From the NCBI GenBank assembly GCA_035644475.1, contig DASQOL010000105.1:1-41940 (forward strand): a DNA stretch of 41,940 nucleotides, read 5' to 3'. The DNA is from FEN-1219 sp035644475. Its GTDB lineage: Bacteria > Pseudomonadota > Gammaproteobacteria > Steroidobacterales > Rariloculaceae. Under the pieces are notes generated by a model. That model was not told the origin of the DNA. It saw only the letters and a program-made list of their open reading frames with translations, and made no database searches. The translations under genes were made by a program, and so were the position numbers. Within the stretch, counting starts at the first letter, position 1, and each line of letters opens with the position of its first letter. Positions 14,454 to 23,127 of the stretch are shown here, in pieces.

Positions 14454-16991
14454 TCATAAATCGAATGGGTTGACCGAGCTGCCCGGGTTGCCCGACGGAC
14501 CCGCCGGGCCGGAGACCGGGAACTCGGGATCCGGCTCGCGCTCCGGAACGTGGCCGATCTCGAACTTCTCGAAGATGCTGTCGCGAGTCGCGTCGCTCGC
14601 GACCAAGCCGCTCCGAGGATTGATGCGGTACTCGATGATGCCGGGCGGGCGCGCCATCGTGTGTGGCGGCAGGCCGGCGAGCGCCTCTTTCATGAAGCCG
14701 ATCCACATCGGGATGGCGGTATAGCCGCCCTGCTCGCTGGGGCCGAGCGGCCGGTCCAGGTCGAATCCGACCCAGGCCGCGCCGACGACGTCGGAAGTGA
14801 AGCCGACGAACCAGGTGTCCTTGCCGTCGTTGGTCGTGCCCGTCTTGCCCGCCATGTCGTTGCGGGGGATCTGGCGGCGCGCTTCCACGCCCGAGCCGCT
14901 ACGCACGACTTCCTGGAGCAAGTCCGTCATCAAGTAGGCGTTCTGCGCCGTGATGATTCGCGGGGCCGCCCGCAGCGGCGGAAAGAGCTCGGTGACGTTT
15001 TCGATGAGCTCGGGCTGAGCCTGCTTCGCGTCGGCCGGGGCCGGCGGCGGCGCCTCGGTGCCGGGCACGACGGTGCCTTGCGCCTCGCAGTCGGCGCAGA
15101 CGAACGCGGGCGCGGCGTCGAACAGCACGTTGCCGTTGGAGTCGGACACACGGTCGACGAAATAGGTCTGCACGCGGAAGCCGCCGTTCGCGAACGACGA
15201 GTACGCGCGCGCGAGCTCGATCGGCGCCAACCCGCCGGAGCCCAACGCGATCGACAGGTTGCTCGGCGCCGCGACGTCGTCGAAGCCGAAGCGCTTCGCA
15301 TAGCGCACGGCATCCGAGAGCCCGATGGCTTGCACCAAGCGGACGGACACCGAGTTCAGCGACTTGCGCAGCGCGAAACGCAGCGTCACCTCGCCGAAGT
15401 ACTCGTTCTTGAAGTTCGCGGGTTTCCAGACGCGCTCGAGCTCCGGCTGATAGCCCAGATCCACCGGGGCGTCGTTGATGATGCTCGCCGTGGTGAACCC
15501 GTGGGCAAGCGCCGCCGAATAGATGAAGGGCTTGAACGACGAGCCGGGCTGGCGATCGGTCTGGGTGGCGCGGTTGTAGTTGCTCAGGAAGAAGTCGTAC
15601 CCGCCCGTGAGCGCGACGATCGCGCCGTCTTGCGGGTCCACCGACGCGAACGCGCCCTGCACCTCCGGGAGCTCGGCGAGCCGGCGGTTGCCGGCCTGAT
15701 CGCGCCGGAACAGCACGACGTCGCCGACGTGCAGCACCTGCGGCACGGTGGTGGGTCTCCGGCCCTGCGCGTCGTCGTCGATGTAGGGCGCCGCCCACGC
15801 GACGGCGTCGAACGGGATGGTCTCCTCGCCGCGGCCGGCGAAGTACACGCGCGCCGACTGCGGCTCTACGGCGAGCACGATCGCGGACTCGTAATCTGCC
15901 AGCGGCACCGGATGGTCGTCGAGCACTGCGTCGAGCTTGGCCGTGTCCGGAGCTACCCCGGCCCCATCCGCGGCCGCCGCGCCGAAGTCGATGTGCGCGA
16001 GCGGGCCCCGGTAGCCGTGCCGTTCGTCGTACGTCGTCAACGTCTCGCGGATCGCCCTATTGGCCGCGCGTTGCAGCCGGCTGTCGATCGATGTGGTGAC
16101 CTTGAGGCCCGCGGTGTACGCGGCCGGGCCGAAACGCCGAATCATCTCCGCACGCACCATCTCGGCGACGTACGGCGCATAGAGCTGGTTCTGGCTGGCG
16201 AACTTCTTCGCGACCACCGGCTCGGCGAGCGCGGCCTTGTACTGGGCGACGTCGATGGCACGCGTCTCCTGCATGCGGCGGAGCACGTAGGCGCGCCGCG
16301 CCGTGGCGCGCTCGGGGCTCGCGATCGGGTTCAAGGTGCTCGGCCCCTTCGGGATGCCGGCCAGCATGGCGACCTCCGCGACGCTCAGGTCGCGGAGCTC
16401 CTTGCCGAAATACGTTCGCGCCGCCGTCACGATGCCGTACGAGCCTTTCCCGTAAAAGTAGGTGTTCAAATAGAGAGAGAGGATCTCCTGCTTCGTAAAC
16501 TCCCGCTCGATGCGGAACGCGAGGATCCACTCGCGGTACTTCTGCACGAAGCGCTCGAAGCCCGAGCGGGTGCCGGCGCGCGGGAACAGGTTCGAGGTGC
16601 GCGTGACCTGCTGCGTGATCGTGCTGCCGCCGGTCTCGTTGCCGCCGCCGCTGATCTCGCTCAGGAAGCCGCGGACGATGCCGCGCCAGTCGATGCCCGG
16701 ATGCTCGAAGAAGTGCTCGTCCTCCGCCGCGAGCACCGCCTTGATCATGAGCGGCGGAATGTTCTCGTAGGCGACCGGCGTGCGCTTCTCCTCGCCGAAC
16801 TCGTCGATCAATCGGCCGTCGCGGCTGTAGATCTGCAACGGCACCTGGATCCGGATGTTGCGAAGGTCTCCGGCGCTCGGAACGCTCGGCGCGACGTAGT
16901 AGTACGCCCCCACGAACACGGCCGTGCCCGCGAGCGCGAGTGTCGCCAGCGCAACAACAATTACGAGCGGAATCTGGAGGTAACGGCTCAT
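14454..16991 (-). CDS. mrcA: Penicillin-binding protein 1A (bifunctional transglycosylase/transpeptidase)
   Basis: This 845-residue class A PBP polymerises and cross-links peptidoglycan in the periplasm. An N-terminal membrane anchor (about residues 7-32) is followed by the GT51 transglycosylase domain (AAEDEHFFEHPGIDW, GGSTITQQVTR, then REFTKQEILSLYLNTYFYGK). A PBP1A-type OB insert comes next, and then the transpeptidase domain with SSFK, SLN and KTGT motifs. Compared with the usual spacing, about ten extra residues follow TITQQVTR. The Pro/Gly-rich C-terminus ends NPFDL. A -10-like TAGAAT (plus-strand 17004-17009) lies 12 bases before the ATG. The gene is divergent from the pilMNOPQ operon, an arrangement common in gammaproteobacteria. 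Confidence 0.97.
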   Translation of the reverse strand: MSRYLQIPLVIVVALATLALAGTAVFVGAYYYVAPSVPSAGDLRNIRIQVPLQIYSRDGRLIDEFGEEKRTPVAYENIPPLMIKAVLAAEDEHFFEHPGIDWRGIVRGFLSEISGGGNETGGSTITQQVTRTSNLFPRAGTRSGFERFVQKYREWILAFRIEREFTKQEILSLYLNTYFYGKGSYGIVTAARTYFGKELRDLSVAEVAMLAGIPKGPSTLNPIASPERATARRAYVLRRMQETRAIDVAQYKAALAEPVVAKKFASQNQLYAPYVAEMVRAEMIRRFGPAAYTAGLKVTTSIDSRLQRAANRAIRETLTTYDERHGYRGPLAHIDFGAAAADGAGVAPDTAKLDAVLDDHPVPLADYESAIVLAVEPQSARVYFAGRGEETIPFDAVAWAAPYIDDDAQGRRPTTVPQVLHVGDVVLFRRDQAGNRRLAELPEVQGAFASVDPQDGAIVALTGGYDFFLSNYNRATQTDRQPGSSFKPFIYSAALAHGFTTASIINDAPVDLGYQPELERVWKPANFKNEYFGEVTLRFALRKSLNSVSVRLVQAIGLSDAVRYAKRFGFDDVAAPSNLSIALGSGGLAPIELARAYSSFANGGFRVQTYFVDRVSDSNGNVLFDAAPAFVCADCEAQGTVVPGTEAPPPAPADAKQAQPELIENVTELFPPLRAAPRIITAQNAYLMTDLLQEVVRSGSGVEARRQIPRNDMAGKTGTTNDGKDTWFVGFTSDVVGAAWVGFDLDRPLGPSEQGGYTAIPMWIGFMKEALAGLPPHTMARPPGIIEYRINPRSGLVASDATRDSIFEKFEIGHVPEREPDPEFPVSGPAGPSGNPGSSVNPFDL

Positions 16992-17422
16992 TTTCGAACT
17001 TGGATTCTACGCCCTTGCCAGACCTTGGGCCTTTGTGCATAGTCCGCGGCGTTAGGCAAACCCACCGAAAGTTGGGGACGCAAAGCCTCCGGTCTACGGG
17101 CGCGGCAATGGCCGCCGCGCCTAGGATAGCGGGGCTGCCGAAGGCCAAGGATGGCGCGCTGTGAACGGTGCAATCCTACGCTTCGCCAGCTGCTCACTTC
17201 CCCGCTTCCGGACCGTGTGCCCGTCCCCGCTGCAACGGGTGAAATCCGGTCATTTCCGGCCGTTTTTCCCGAGGCGGATTTGCCCGAGGCGGCCTAGCCT
17301 CGTTGCCAAGACCGAGAGCGCGATCACAACGGTGTATATCTCCAGTGAGATATAGTTAAATTGGGGATTTGAAGGCACGCTCAGGATTCTAACCCAACCT
17401 CCGGTGTTGGAAAGGAAAAATT
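16992..17422. other. Intergenic region between mrcA and pilM (431 bp)
   Basis: This divergent gap should hold both promoters. On the mrcA side a TAGAAT -10-like hexamer is visible. On the pilM side are a perfect 8-bp dyad (17335-17354) and two direct copies of CCCGAGGCGG about 15 bp apart near 17270-17295. No convincing gene was found; a 64-codon frame at 17161-17355 has no family character. Confidence 0.6.
17335..17354. promoter_or_regulatory. Perfect dyad upstream of pilM, possible operator
   Basis: TATATCTC (17335-17342) and GAGATATA (17347-17354) form a perfect 8-bp inverted repeat around a 4-bp centre, about 70 bases before pilM. The right arm runs into TATAGT, which could serve as a -10 hexamer. 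The size and symmetry suit a dimeric regulator. No T-tract follows, so a terminator is unlikely. Confidence 0.4.
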
Positions 17423-18484
17423 GTGTTTGCGACGCGTCGGAAAGGATCCCTGGTCGGCCTCGATATCACCACGTCGTCGGTGAAGCTCATCGAGCTCGTC
17501 GAGAGCGGCAGGGGCTACCGCGTCGAATCTTACGCAGCCGAGCCCACTCCGCCGAACGCAATCAACGAAAAAGCGATCGTCGACGCCGAAGCGGTCGGTG
17601 AGGCGATTCGCCGCGCGCACAAGCGCGCCGGCACGAAGACACGTGAGGCCGCGATCGCGATCAGCGGCGACGCCGCGATCACGAAGGTCATCCAGATGCC
17701 GAAGAACCTGGGCTCCACCGACCTCGAAGGTCAGGTCGAGCTCCAGGCGGACCAATACATTCCGTTCCCGATGGAAGAAGTCAGCTTCGACTTCGAGGTT
17801 ATCGGCGACAGCGAGCGCGATCCCGACATGGTCGACGTCCTGCTCGTCGCCACTCGCACGGAGAACGTGGAGCAGCGGCAGGTCGCCGTCGAGGCGGCCG
17901 GCCTGCTCGCGAGAGTCGTCGACGTCGAAGCCTTCGCGGTCGAGAACGCCTGCCAACTGCTCACCCATCAAATGCCTGATGCCGGCGCAGACAAATTCGT
18001 CGCGATCGTAGACTTCGGCGCGAGCACCACGACCTTTAGCGTGCTCAAGGATCTCAAGGTCATTTACACGCGCGACTTCGCGTTCGGCGGCCAGCAGCTC
18101 ACCGAGGAAATCATGCGGACTTACGGGCTCAGCATGGAGGACGCGGGGCGCGCGAAGAAAGAAGGCGGTCTCCCGAGCAACTACCAACCCGAAGTGCTCG
18201 ACGCGTTCATGGACGACATGTCGCAGCAAGTGAGCCGCTCGCTGCAGTTCTTCCTCGCGTCCGGCAGCGGCCGCGAGCAACCGGATCAAATCCTCGTGTG
18301 CGGCGGCTGCGCGAACATCCCCGGAGTCGCCGACGTGATCGGCAGCCGGGTAGGCATTGCGACCGAGATCGGCGATCCGCTCGGCCAGATGAAGGTTTCG
18401 TCGCGGGCGAAGTCGCAAGGCGTCGACCGCGACGCCACGGCTCTTCTCACCGCTTGCGGTCTCGCTTTGAGGAGTTTCGATTAA
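17423..18484 (+). CDS. pilM: Type IV pilus assembly protein PilM
   Basis: PilM is an actin-like cytoplasmic ATPase-fold protein that binds the PilN N-terminus and links the inner-membrane platform to the pilus motor. The 353-residue product has the family start GSLVGLDITTSSVKLIEL, the phosphate-binding block VAIVDFGASTTTFSVL in the middle and the late CGGCANIPGVADVI. Start is GTG at 17423, with an AAAGGA site just upstream. It is the first gene of a five-gene operon; its stop overlaps the pilN ATG by one base. Confidence 0.96.
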   Translation: MFATRRKGSLVGLDITTSSVKLIELVESGRGYRVESYAAEPTPPNAINEKAIVDAEAVGEAIRRAHKRAGTKTREAAIAISGDAAITKVIQMPKNLGSTDLEGQVELQADQYIPFPMEEVSFDFEVIGDSERDPDMVDVLLVATRTENVEQRQVAVEAAGLLARVVDVEAFAVENACQLLTHQMPDAGADKFVAIVDFGASTTTFSVLKDLKVIYTRDFAFGGQQLTEEIMRTYGLSMEDAGRAKKEGGLPSNYQPEVLDAFMDDMSQQVSRSLQFFLASGSGREQPDQILVCGGCANIPGVADVIGSRVGIATEIGDPLGQMKVSSRAKSQGVDRDATALLTACGLALRSFD

Positions 18485-19092
18485 TGCCACGAATTAACCT
18501 GCTGCCCTGGCGCGCGGAGCTGCGCCAGAAGCGCAAAAAGGAATTCCTTACGGCCCTGCTCGGAACCGTGCTCGTAGGGGGCCTGCTGGTCTTCGTATCG
18601 AAGCTCACGGTTCAGTCCTGGACGAGCGGTCAGCACGCTCGCAACGACATCCTCAAAGAGGAGATCGCAAAGCTCGACAAGCAGATCGCCGAGATCAAAG
18701 GCCTCGAAAACCAGAAGGAGCGGTTGCTCGCGCGCATGCGCGTGATCGACCAGCTGCAGCGGGCGAGGCCCGAGGTCGTGCACCTGTTCGACGAGCTCGT
18801 CAACGCAATGCCCGAGGGCGTGAATCTCACGTCGGTAACGCAGGCGAACAACCGCATCGACTTGGGCGGGATCGCACAATCGAGCAGCCGCGTCTCGGCG
18901 CTGATGCGCAACATCGATAACTCGCCGTGGCTCGCGGATCCGCACCTCGATGTCGTGTCGGGCTCGACCCAGGGCGCGGCGCGCAACTCGCAGTTCCAGT
19001 TCAAGGTGTACGCGCAGCAGGTTTCCACGGAACAAGCCGACGCGGCAACCGCCGCGCAGAAGGCCGCCGGCGGCCCAGGGGGCTCGAAATGA
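18484..19092 (+). CDS. pilN: Type IV pilus assembly protein PilN
   Basis: PilN is a bitopic inner-membrane protein of the pilus alignment complex. The 202-residue product begins with the PilM-binding motif MPRINLLPWR, followed by a basic stretch, one membrane helix (about residues 22-44), a coiled-coil region rich in Glu/Lys and a periplasmic ferredoxin-like domain (MPEGVNLTSV). The tail is Ala/Gly-rich. The ATG overlaps the pilM stop, and the stop overlaps the pilO ATG, consistent with coupled translation. Confidence 0.96.
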   Translation: MPRINLLPWRAELRQKRKKEFLTALLGTVLVGGLLVFVSKLTVQSWTSGQHARNDILKEEIAKLDKQIAEIKGLENQKERLLARMRVIDQLQRARPEVVHLFDELVNAMPEGVNLTSVTQANNRIDLGGIAQSSSRVSALMRNIDNSPWLADPHLDVVSGSTQGAARNSQFQFKVYAQQVSTEQADAATAAQKAAGGPGGSK

Positions 19093-19691
19093 GCATCGTT
19101 GACGACCTGCGCTCACTCGACACCAACGACCCGGGCCGCTGGCCCTTGCCGATTCGGATCGCCGCGATCGCCGTCGTGTTCATCGCCGTGATGTCGTTCG
19201 GCATCTACATGTTCGTGGTCCAGCAGGAGATGCCCCCGCTCGCGGCCGCTCAAAAGGAAGAGACGGAGCTCAGAGCGACGTTCGAGGACCGGCAGCGGCG
19301 AGCGGCCAACTTCGACTCCTATCGCGCGCAGCTCGCTGAGATCGAGCGCGACTTCGGCGCGATGCTCCGCCAGCTCCCGGGCAAGACCGAGATGCCGGGC
19401 CTGATCGTCGACATCTCGCAGACCGCGACCGGCGCGGGGCTCGAGGAGGTCACGTTCCAGCCGCAAGCCGAGATTCAAAAGGATTTCTACGCCGAGCAGC
19501 CGATCAAGCTGCGCTACACCGGCAGCTATCACGAGCTGGCCAATTTTGTGAGCGGCATCGCGGCGCTGCCGCGGATTGTGACATTACATGACATCCAGAT
19601 TCGCCCGGTGACCGGGCAGAACACCGACGAGTTGACGTTGGACGTGACCGCCAAGACCTATCGGTACCTCGAGGACGGGACGGAGGGATGA
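19089..19691 (+). CDS. pilO: Type IV pilus assembly protein PilO
   Basis: PilO pairs with PilN in the inner membrane and connects to PilP. The 200-residue product has a short cytoplasmic N-terminus, one membrane helix (about residues 23-45, AAIAVVFIAVMSFGIYMFVV), a coiled coil (AAAQKEETELRATFEDR) and the family block LRQLPGKTEMPGLIVDIS, followed by LRYTGSYHELANFVSGIAALPRI in the periplasmic domain. The ATG overlaps the pilN stop (ATGA); the stop overlaps the pilP start. Confidence 0.96.
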   Translation: MSIVDDLRSLDTNDPGRWPLPIRIAAIAVVFIAVMSFGIYMFVVQQEMPPLAAAQKEETELRATFEDRQRRAANFDSYRAQLAEIERDFGAMLRQLPGKTEMPGLIVDISQTATGAGLEEVTFQPQAEIQKDFYAEQPIKLRYTGSYHELANFVSGIAALPRIVTLHDIQIRPVTGQNTDELTLDVTAKTYRYLEDGTEG

Positions 19692-20221
19692 TGTCGATGC
19701 GCAGCGCACTCCTGGCGCGCTTGCTCGCGCTCGCCGCGGCTGCGGCGGTGCTCTCCGCTTGCGGCGGCGCCACCGACGACCTCCGGGCCTACATCGACGA
19801 GGTCAAGGCGCGCCCCGGCGGCCGCCCGCAAGCCTTGCCGCAAATTCAACCGGCGCCGCAGTTCGTCTACCAGGCGGCCAACAGGCGCTCGCCGTTCACC
19901 CCAGACGTGCCGGCACGACGCGTGGGCAACAATCCAAATGCGATCGAGGGCCCGGATCCCAATCGGGTGCGCGAGATCCTGGAGGGGTTTCCGCTCGACT
20001 CGTTGACGATGGTCGGCACGTTGGCCGATCGGCGAGCGAGCTACGCCTTGGTGCAGACGGCCGACGGGCTGGTGCATCGAGTGACGGTCGGCAATCACAT
20101 GGGACAGAACTACGGTCGCATCATCGCGATCTCGGATTCAGCGGTTCAATTGGTGGAGATCGTCTCCGACGGCCTCGGCGGGTACTTGGAGAGACCCGCG
20201 GCGATCGGCCTGTCCAATTGA
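19688..20221 (+). CDS. pilP: Type IV pilus lipoprotein PilP
   Basis: PilP is an inner-membrane lipoprotein that bridges PilN/PilO to the PilQ secretin. The 177-residue product has a signal peptide ending in the lipobox LSAC (Cys about residue 25). A Pro-rich linker and the PilP homology domain follow (RRSPFTPD, LDSLTMVGTLADRRASYALV, then VHRVTVGNHMGQNYGRI). Start could be the ATG at 19688 or the adjacent ATGs at 19691 or 19697; the first overlaps the pilO stop. It ends 31 bases before the pilQ ATG. Confidence 0.95.
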   Translation: MMSMRSALLARLLALAAAAAVLSACGGATDDLRAYIDEVKARPGGRPQALPQIQPAPQFVYQAANRRSPFTPDVPARRVGNNPNAIEGPDPNRVREILEGFPLDSLTMVGTLADRRASYALVQTADGLVHRVTVGNHMGQNYGRIIAISDSAVQLVEIVSDGLGGYLERPAAIGLSN

Positions 20222-20252
20222 AGCGGTGGGGAGTTTTTAGGGAGTGAACCGT

Positions 20253-22466
20253 ATGCATACTTCAGCGCCCGCCGCACGCGGGCTGGTGTCCTCGTGGCTC
20301 CGTCGAAGCTTGGGCGGAGGGGCCGTGCTCCTTGCGCTCACGCTGTCGGCGTTCGTCGTTGAGGCGCAGCAGGCGGTGCAGCTCACCGCCATCGACGTGC
20401 AGCCGTTGCCCGGCGCGCAGGTGGAGCTCAGGCTCCGCATGAGCGGTCCGGCGCCGGAGCCGGTGAGCTTCACGATCAACGATCCCGCGCGGATCTCGCT
20501 CGATCTGCCGAACACGACGCTGGCGCTGCCGTCGCGCCGCCAGGACGTGAATCTCGGGCCGTTGACCACGATTCTTTCCGCCGAGGCCAACGGCCGCACG
20601 CGGCTCGTGCTCAACATGAACCAGCTCGTGCCGTACCAGACGCGTGTCGAGGGCGACAGCGTCTACGTCACGATCGGTCAGGCGCCCGGCGCCGCGCCGC
20701 AGCCGGCGTTCGCCGCGCAGCAGCCGCGCTCGAACGCGTCGGCCGCCCGCGCCCCGGCCGCCGCCGGCGAGCGCGCGATTCGCGGCGTCGACTTCCGCCG
20801 CGGCCCCGACGGCGCGGGCCAGGTCGTCGTCGACTTGAGCGATCCGCGCACGACGGTCGACGTCCGCCAGGAAGGCGGCCGAATCGTCGTCGAGTTCCAG
20901 GACACGACGCTGCCGCAGGAGCTCCTCAAGCGCCTCGACGTCACGGACTTCGCGACGCCTGTCTACACCGTGGACGCGCTGCGCTCGAACCGGGACGCGC
21001 GCCTAGTCGTGACGGCCGCAGCCGAGTACGACCAGGTTGCGTACCAGTCCGACAACGTCTTCACCCTCGAGCTCAAGCCGCCCGTCCCGAAGGCGGCTGC
21101 CACCGGCAGCTCCAGCGCCTTCAACCAGAATCGCGAATACACGGGCGAGCGGTTCTCGATGAACTTCCAAGACATCGAGACGCGCGCAGCCCTGCAGCTG
21201 ATCGCCGACTACAGCAACTTGAACATCTCGGTCAGCGACACCGTCCAGGGCAGCGTCACGCTGCGCCTGCAGAACGTGCCGTGGGACCAGGCGCTCGACA
21301 TCGTGATGACGACCAAGGGCCTCGGCATGCGGCGCAACGGCAACGTCATCCTCGTGGCGCCGGCCGAGGAGATCGCCGCGCGCGAGCAGGCCGACCTGCA
21401 GGCGCAAAAGGCGCTCCAGACCCTCGAGCCGCTGCGCTCGGAGTTCATCCAGGTGAACTACGCAAAGGCCAGCGAGCTCGCCGAGCTGATCCGCGGCGGC
21501 AGCGGCGGCGCCGGCGGCACCAATCGCCTGGTCTCCGATCGCGGCAGCGTCGCGATCGATCAGCGCACCAACACGCTGCTCGTCCAGGACACGGTGAGCA
21601 GCCTCGCGAACATCCGGCGGCTCGTCGCGGCGCTCGATGTCGCCGTGCGCCAGGTGCAGATCGAAACGCGCGTCGTGATCGTGAACGACGACTACAGCCG
21701 GGAGCTCGGCGTGCGCTTCGGCACCACCGTCGCGAACGACCAGCCGAACAACGGTCTGATCTCGTTCACGGGCGACAGCGCGGGATCCGACACGATCGTC
21801 GGTTCCGCGATCAGCAACATCAACAACACCGGCAACCCGCTGCCGGTCACGATCCCGCCAATCGCCAATCGCTACGCCGTGAACCTGCCGGTCGCAAACC
21901 CGGCGGGTCGGTTCGCGCTCGCGATCTTGGACTCGAGCTACCTCGTGGACCTCGAGCTCTCGGCGTTGCAGGCGGAAGGCGCCGGCCGAATCGTCTCGAC
22001 GCCGCGCGTCGTGGCCACGAACCAGCGCGAGGCGACGATCGAGCAGGGCGTCCAGATCCCCTATCAGGAATCGTCGTCGAGCGGCGCGACCACGACTCAG
22101 TTCAAGGACGCAGTGTTGAGCCTCACGGTTCTGCCGCAGATCACGCCGGATGACAAGATCATCATGGATCTCAAGGTCACGAAGGACTCGGTGGGCGAGG
22201 TCGTGCCCAGCGCAACCGGCGGCTTCGTGCCGAGCATCGACACCCGCTCGGTTACCTCGACCGTGGTGGTCAACGACGGCGAGACCGTGGTGCTCGGCGG
22301 TATCTACGAGACGGAGATCCGCGACACCTTCACCAAGGTGCCGGTGCTCGGCGACATTCCGGGCCTCGGCTACCTGTTCCGCAGCCGCAAGAACGTGAAC
22401 AACAACGCGGAGCTGCTGATCTTCGTCACGCCGAAGATCATCCGCGAGGGCGCGCGACTCGAGTAA
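20253..22466 (+). CDS. pilQ: Type IV pilus secretin PilQ
   Basis: PilQ forms the outer-membrane channel through which the pilus passes. A signal peptide (to about residue 33) precedes AMIN domains (LRMSGPAPEPVSF and the later VVVDLSDPR), an STN domain (FSMNFQDIETRAALQLIADY), a secretin N1 domain (FIQVNYAKASELAELI) and the C-terminal secretin gate (IVSTPRVVATNQREA, VPVLGDIPGLGYLFRS, ELLIFVTPKII). ATG at 20253 is preferred because the AGGGAG site (20239-20244) is eight bases away. GTG at 20244, in the same frame, overlaps that site. It presumably ends the pilus operon at the hairpin terminator just downstream. Confidence 0.97.
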   Translation: MHTSAPAARGLVSSWLRRSLGGGAVLLALTLSAFVVEAQQAVQLTAIDVQPLPGAQVELRLRMSGPAPEPVSFTINDPARISLDLPNTTLALPSRRQDVNLGPLTTILSAEANGRTRLVLNMNQLVPYQTRVEGDSVYVTIGQAPGAAPQPAFAAQQPRSNASAARAPAAAGERAIRGVDFRRGPDGAGQVVVDLSDPRTTVDVRQEGGRIVVEFQDTTLPQELLKRLDVTDFATPVYTVDALRSNRDARLVVTAAAEYDQVAYQSDNVFTLELKPPVPKAAATGSSSAFNQNREYTGERFSMNFQDIETRAALQLIADYSNLNISVSDTVQGSVTLRLQNVPWDQALDIVMTTKGLGMRRNGNVILVAPAEEIAAREQADLQAQKALQTLEPLRSEFIQVNYAKASELAELIRGGSGGAGGTNRLVSDRGSVAIDQRTNTLLVQDTVSSLANIRRLVAALDVAVRQVQIETRVVIVNDDYSRELGVRFGTTVANDQPNNGLISFTGDSAGSDTIVGSAISNINNTGNPLPVTIPPIANRYAVNLPVANPAGRFALAILDSSYLVDLELSALQAEGAGRIVSTPRVVATNQREATIEQGVQIPYQESSSSGATTTQFKDAVLSLTVLPQITPDDKIIMDLKVTKDSVGEVVPSATGGFVPSIDTRSVTSTVVVNDGETVVLGGIYETEIRDTFTKVPVLGDIPGLGYLFRSRKNVNNNAELLIFVTPKIIREGARLE

Positions 22467-22496
22467 GCGCTCGGACCGCGAGCTCGACGCTCTCGG

Positions 22497-22530
22497 AAAG
22501 GCCGGCCATTGCGCCGGCCTTTTCGTTTTG
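22497..22530 (+). terminator. Rho-independent terminator after pilQ
   Basis: A perfect 10-bp stem (AAAGGCCGGC/GCCGGCCTTT) with the loop CATTGC is followed by a T-rich run (TTTTCGTTTT). It lies 30 bases after the pilQ stop and 37 bases before the aroK ATG, so aroK probably has its own promoter or relies on read-through. Confidence 0.88.
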
Positions 22531-22566
22531 CTAAACGCTGCGGGAGTAGACGGGACTTCGGATTCG

Positions 22567-23085
22567 ATGTCGAAGGCAAACGTATATCTGATCGGCCCGA
22601 TGGGCTCGGGCAAGACGGCGGTCGGCCGCCGGCTCGCGACGATGCTCGGCAAGGAGTTCTTCGACAGCGACGCCGAGATCGAGAAGCGCACCGGCGTCGA
22701 CATCCGCTTCATCTTCGAGAAAGAAGGCGAGGCGCGGTTCCGCGCGCGGGAGCGCGACGTCATCGCGGCCCTCGCCGCGCTCGAAGGCGTGGTGGTCGCG
22801 ACCGGCGGAGGCGCGGTGCTCGACCCGTCGAACCGGGCGCTTCTCGCAAGCACCGGCACCGTGGTCTATCTCGAGGCGAGCATCGACACGCAGCTGCAGC
22901 GCACCGGGCCTTCGCGAAACCGCCCGCTCCTGATGAACGACGACCCGCGCACCGTGCTCGAGCGGCTCATGTCCATTCGGCGGCCGCTCTACGAAGAAAT
23001 CGCCGACGTCCGCGTGGACACCACGGGCCGGCGCGTCAAGACCGTGGCCGCCAGCGTCCGCGAGCTGCTCGACGCGCAGACCTGA
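22567..23085 (+). CDS. aroK: Shikimate kinase AroK
   Basis: AroK phosphorylates shikimate at the 3-hydroxyl, a step of aromatic amino acid synthesis. The 172-residue product has the P-loop GPMGSGKTAVGR, the DSD segment after EFFDSDAEIEKRTG, the substrate-binding block VVATGGGAVLD and the lid region RNRPLL. The ATG at 22567 gives MSKANVYLIGPMGSGKT, the normal start; an upstream TTG would add a non-family extension overlapping the terminator. The pilQ-aroK-aroB order is standard for gammaproteobacteria. Confidence 0.96.
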   Translation: MSKANVYLIGPMGSGKTAVGRRLATMLGKEFFDSDAEIEKRTGVDIRFIFEKEGEARFRARERDVIAALAALEGVVVATGGGAVLDPSNRALLASTGTVVYLEASIDTQLQRTGPSRNRPLLMNDDPRTVLERLMSIRRPLYEEIADVRVDTTGRRVKTVAASVRELLDAQT

Positions 23086-23127
23086 CGGCGTTTGCAAATT
23101 CGCGCCCTGCCTGCGACCCTTCGCGCC

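Noticed and set aside
17374..17395. GGCACG motif before pilM as a sigma54 promoter
   Set aside because: The matching TTGC -12 element is missing at the required spacing.
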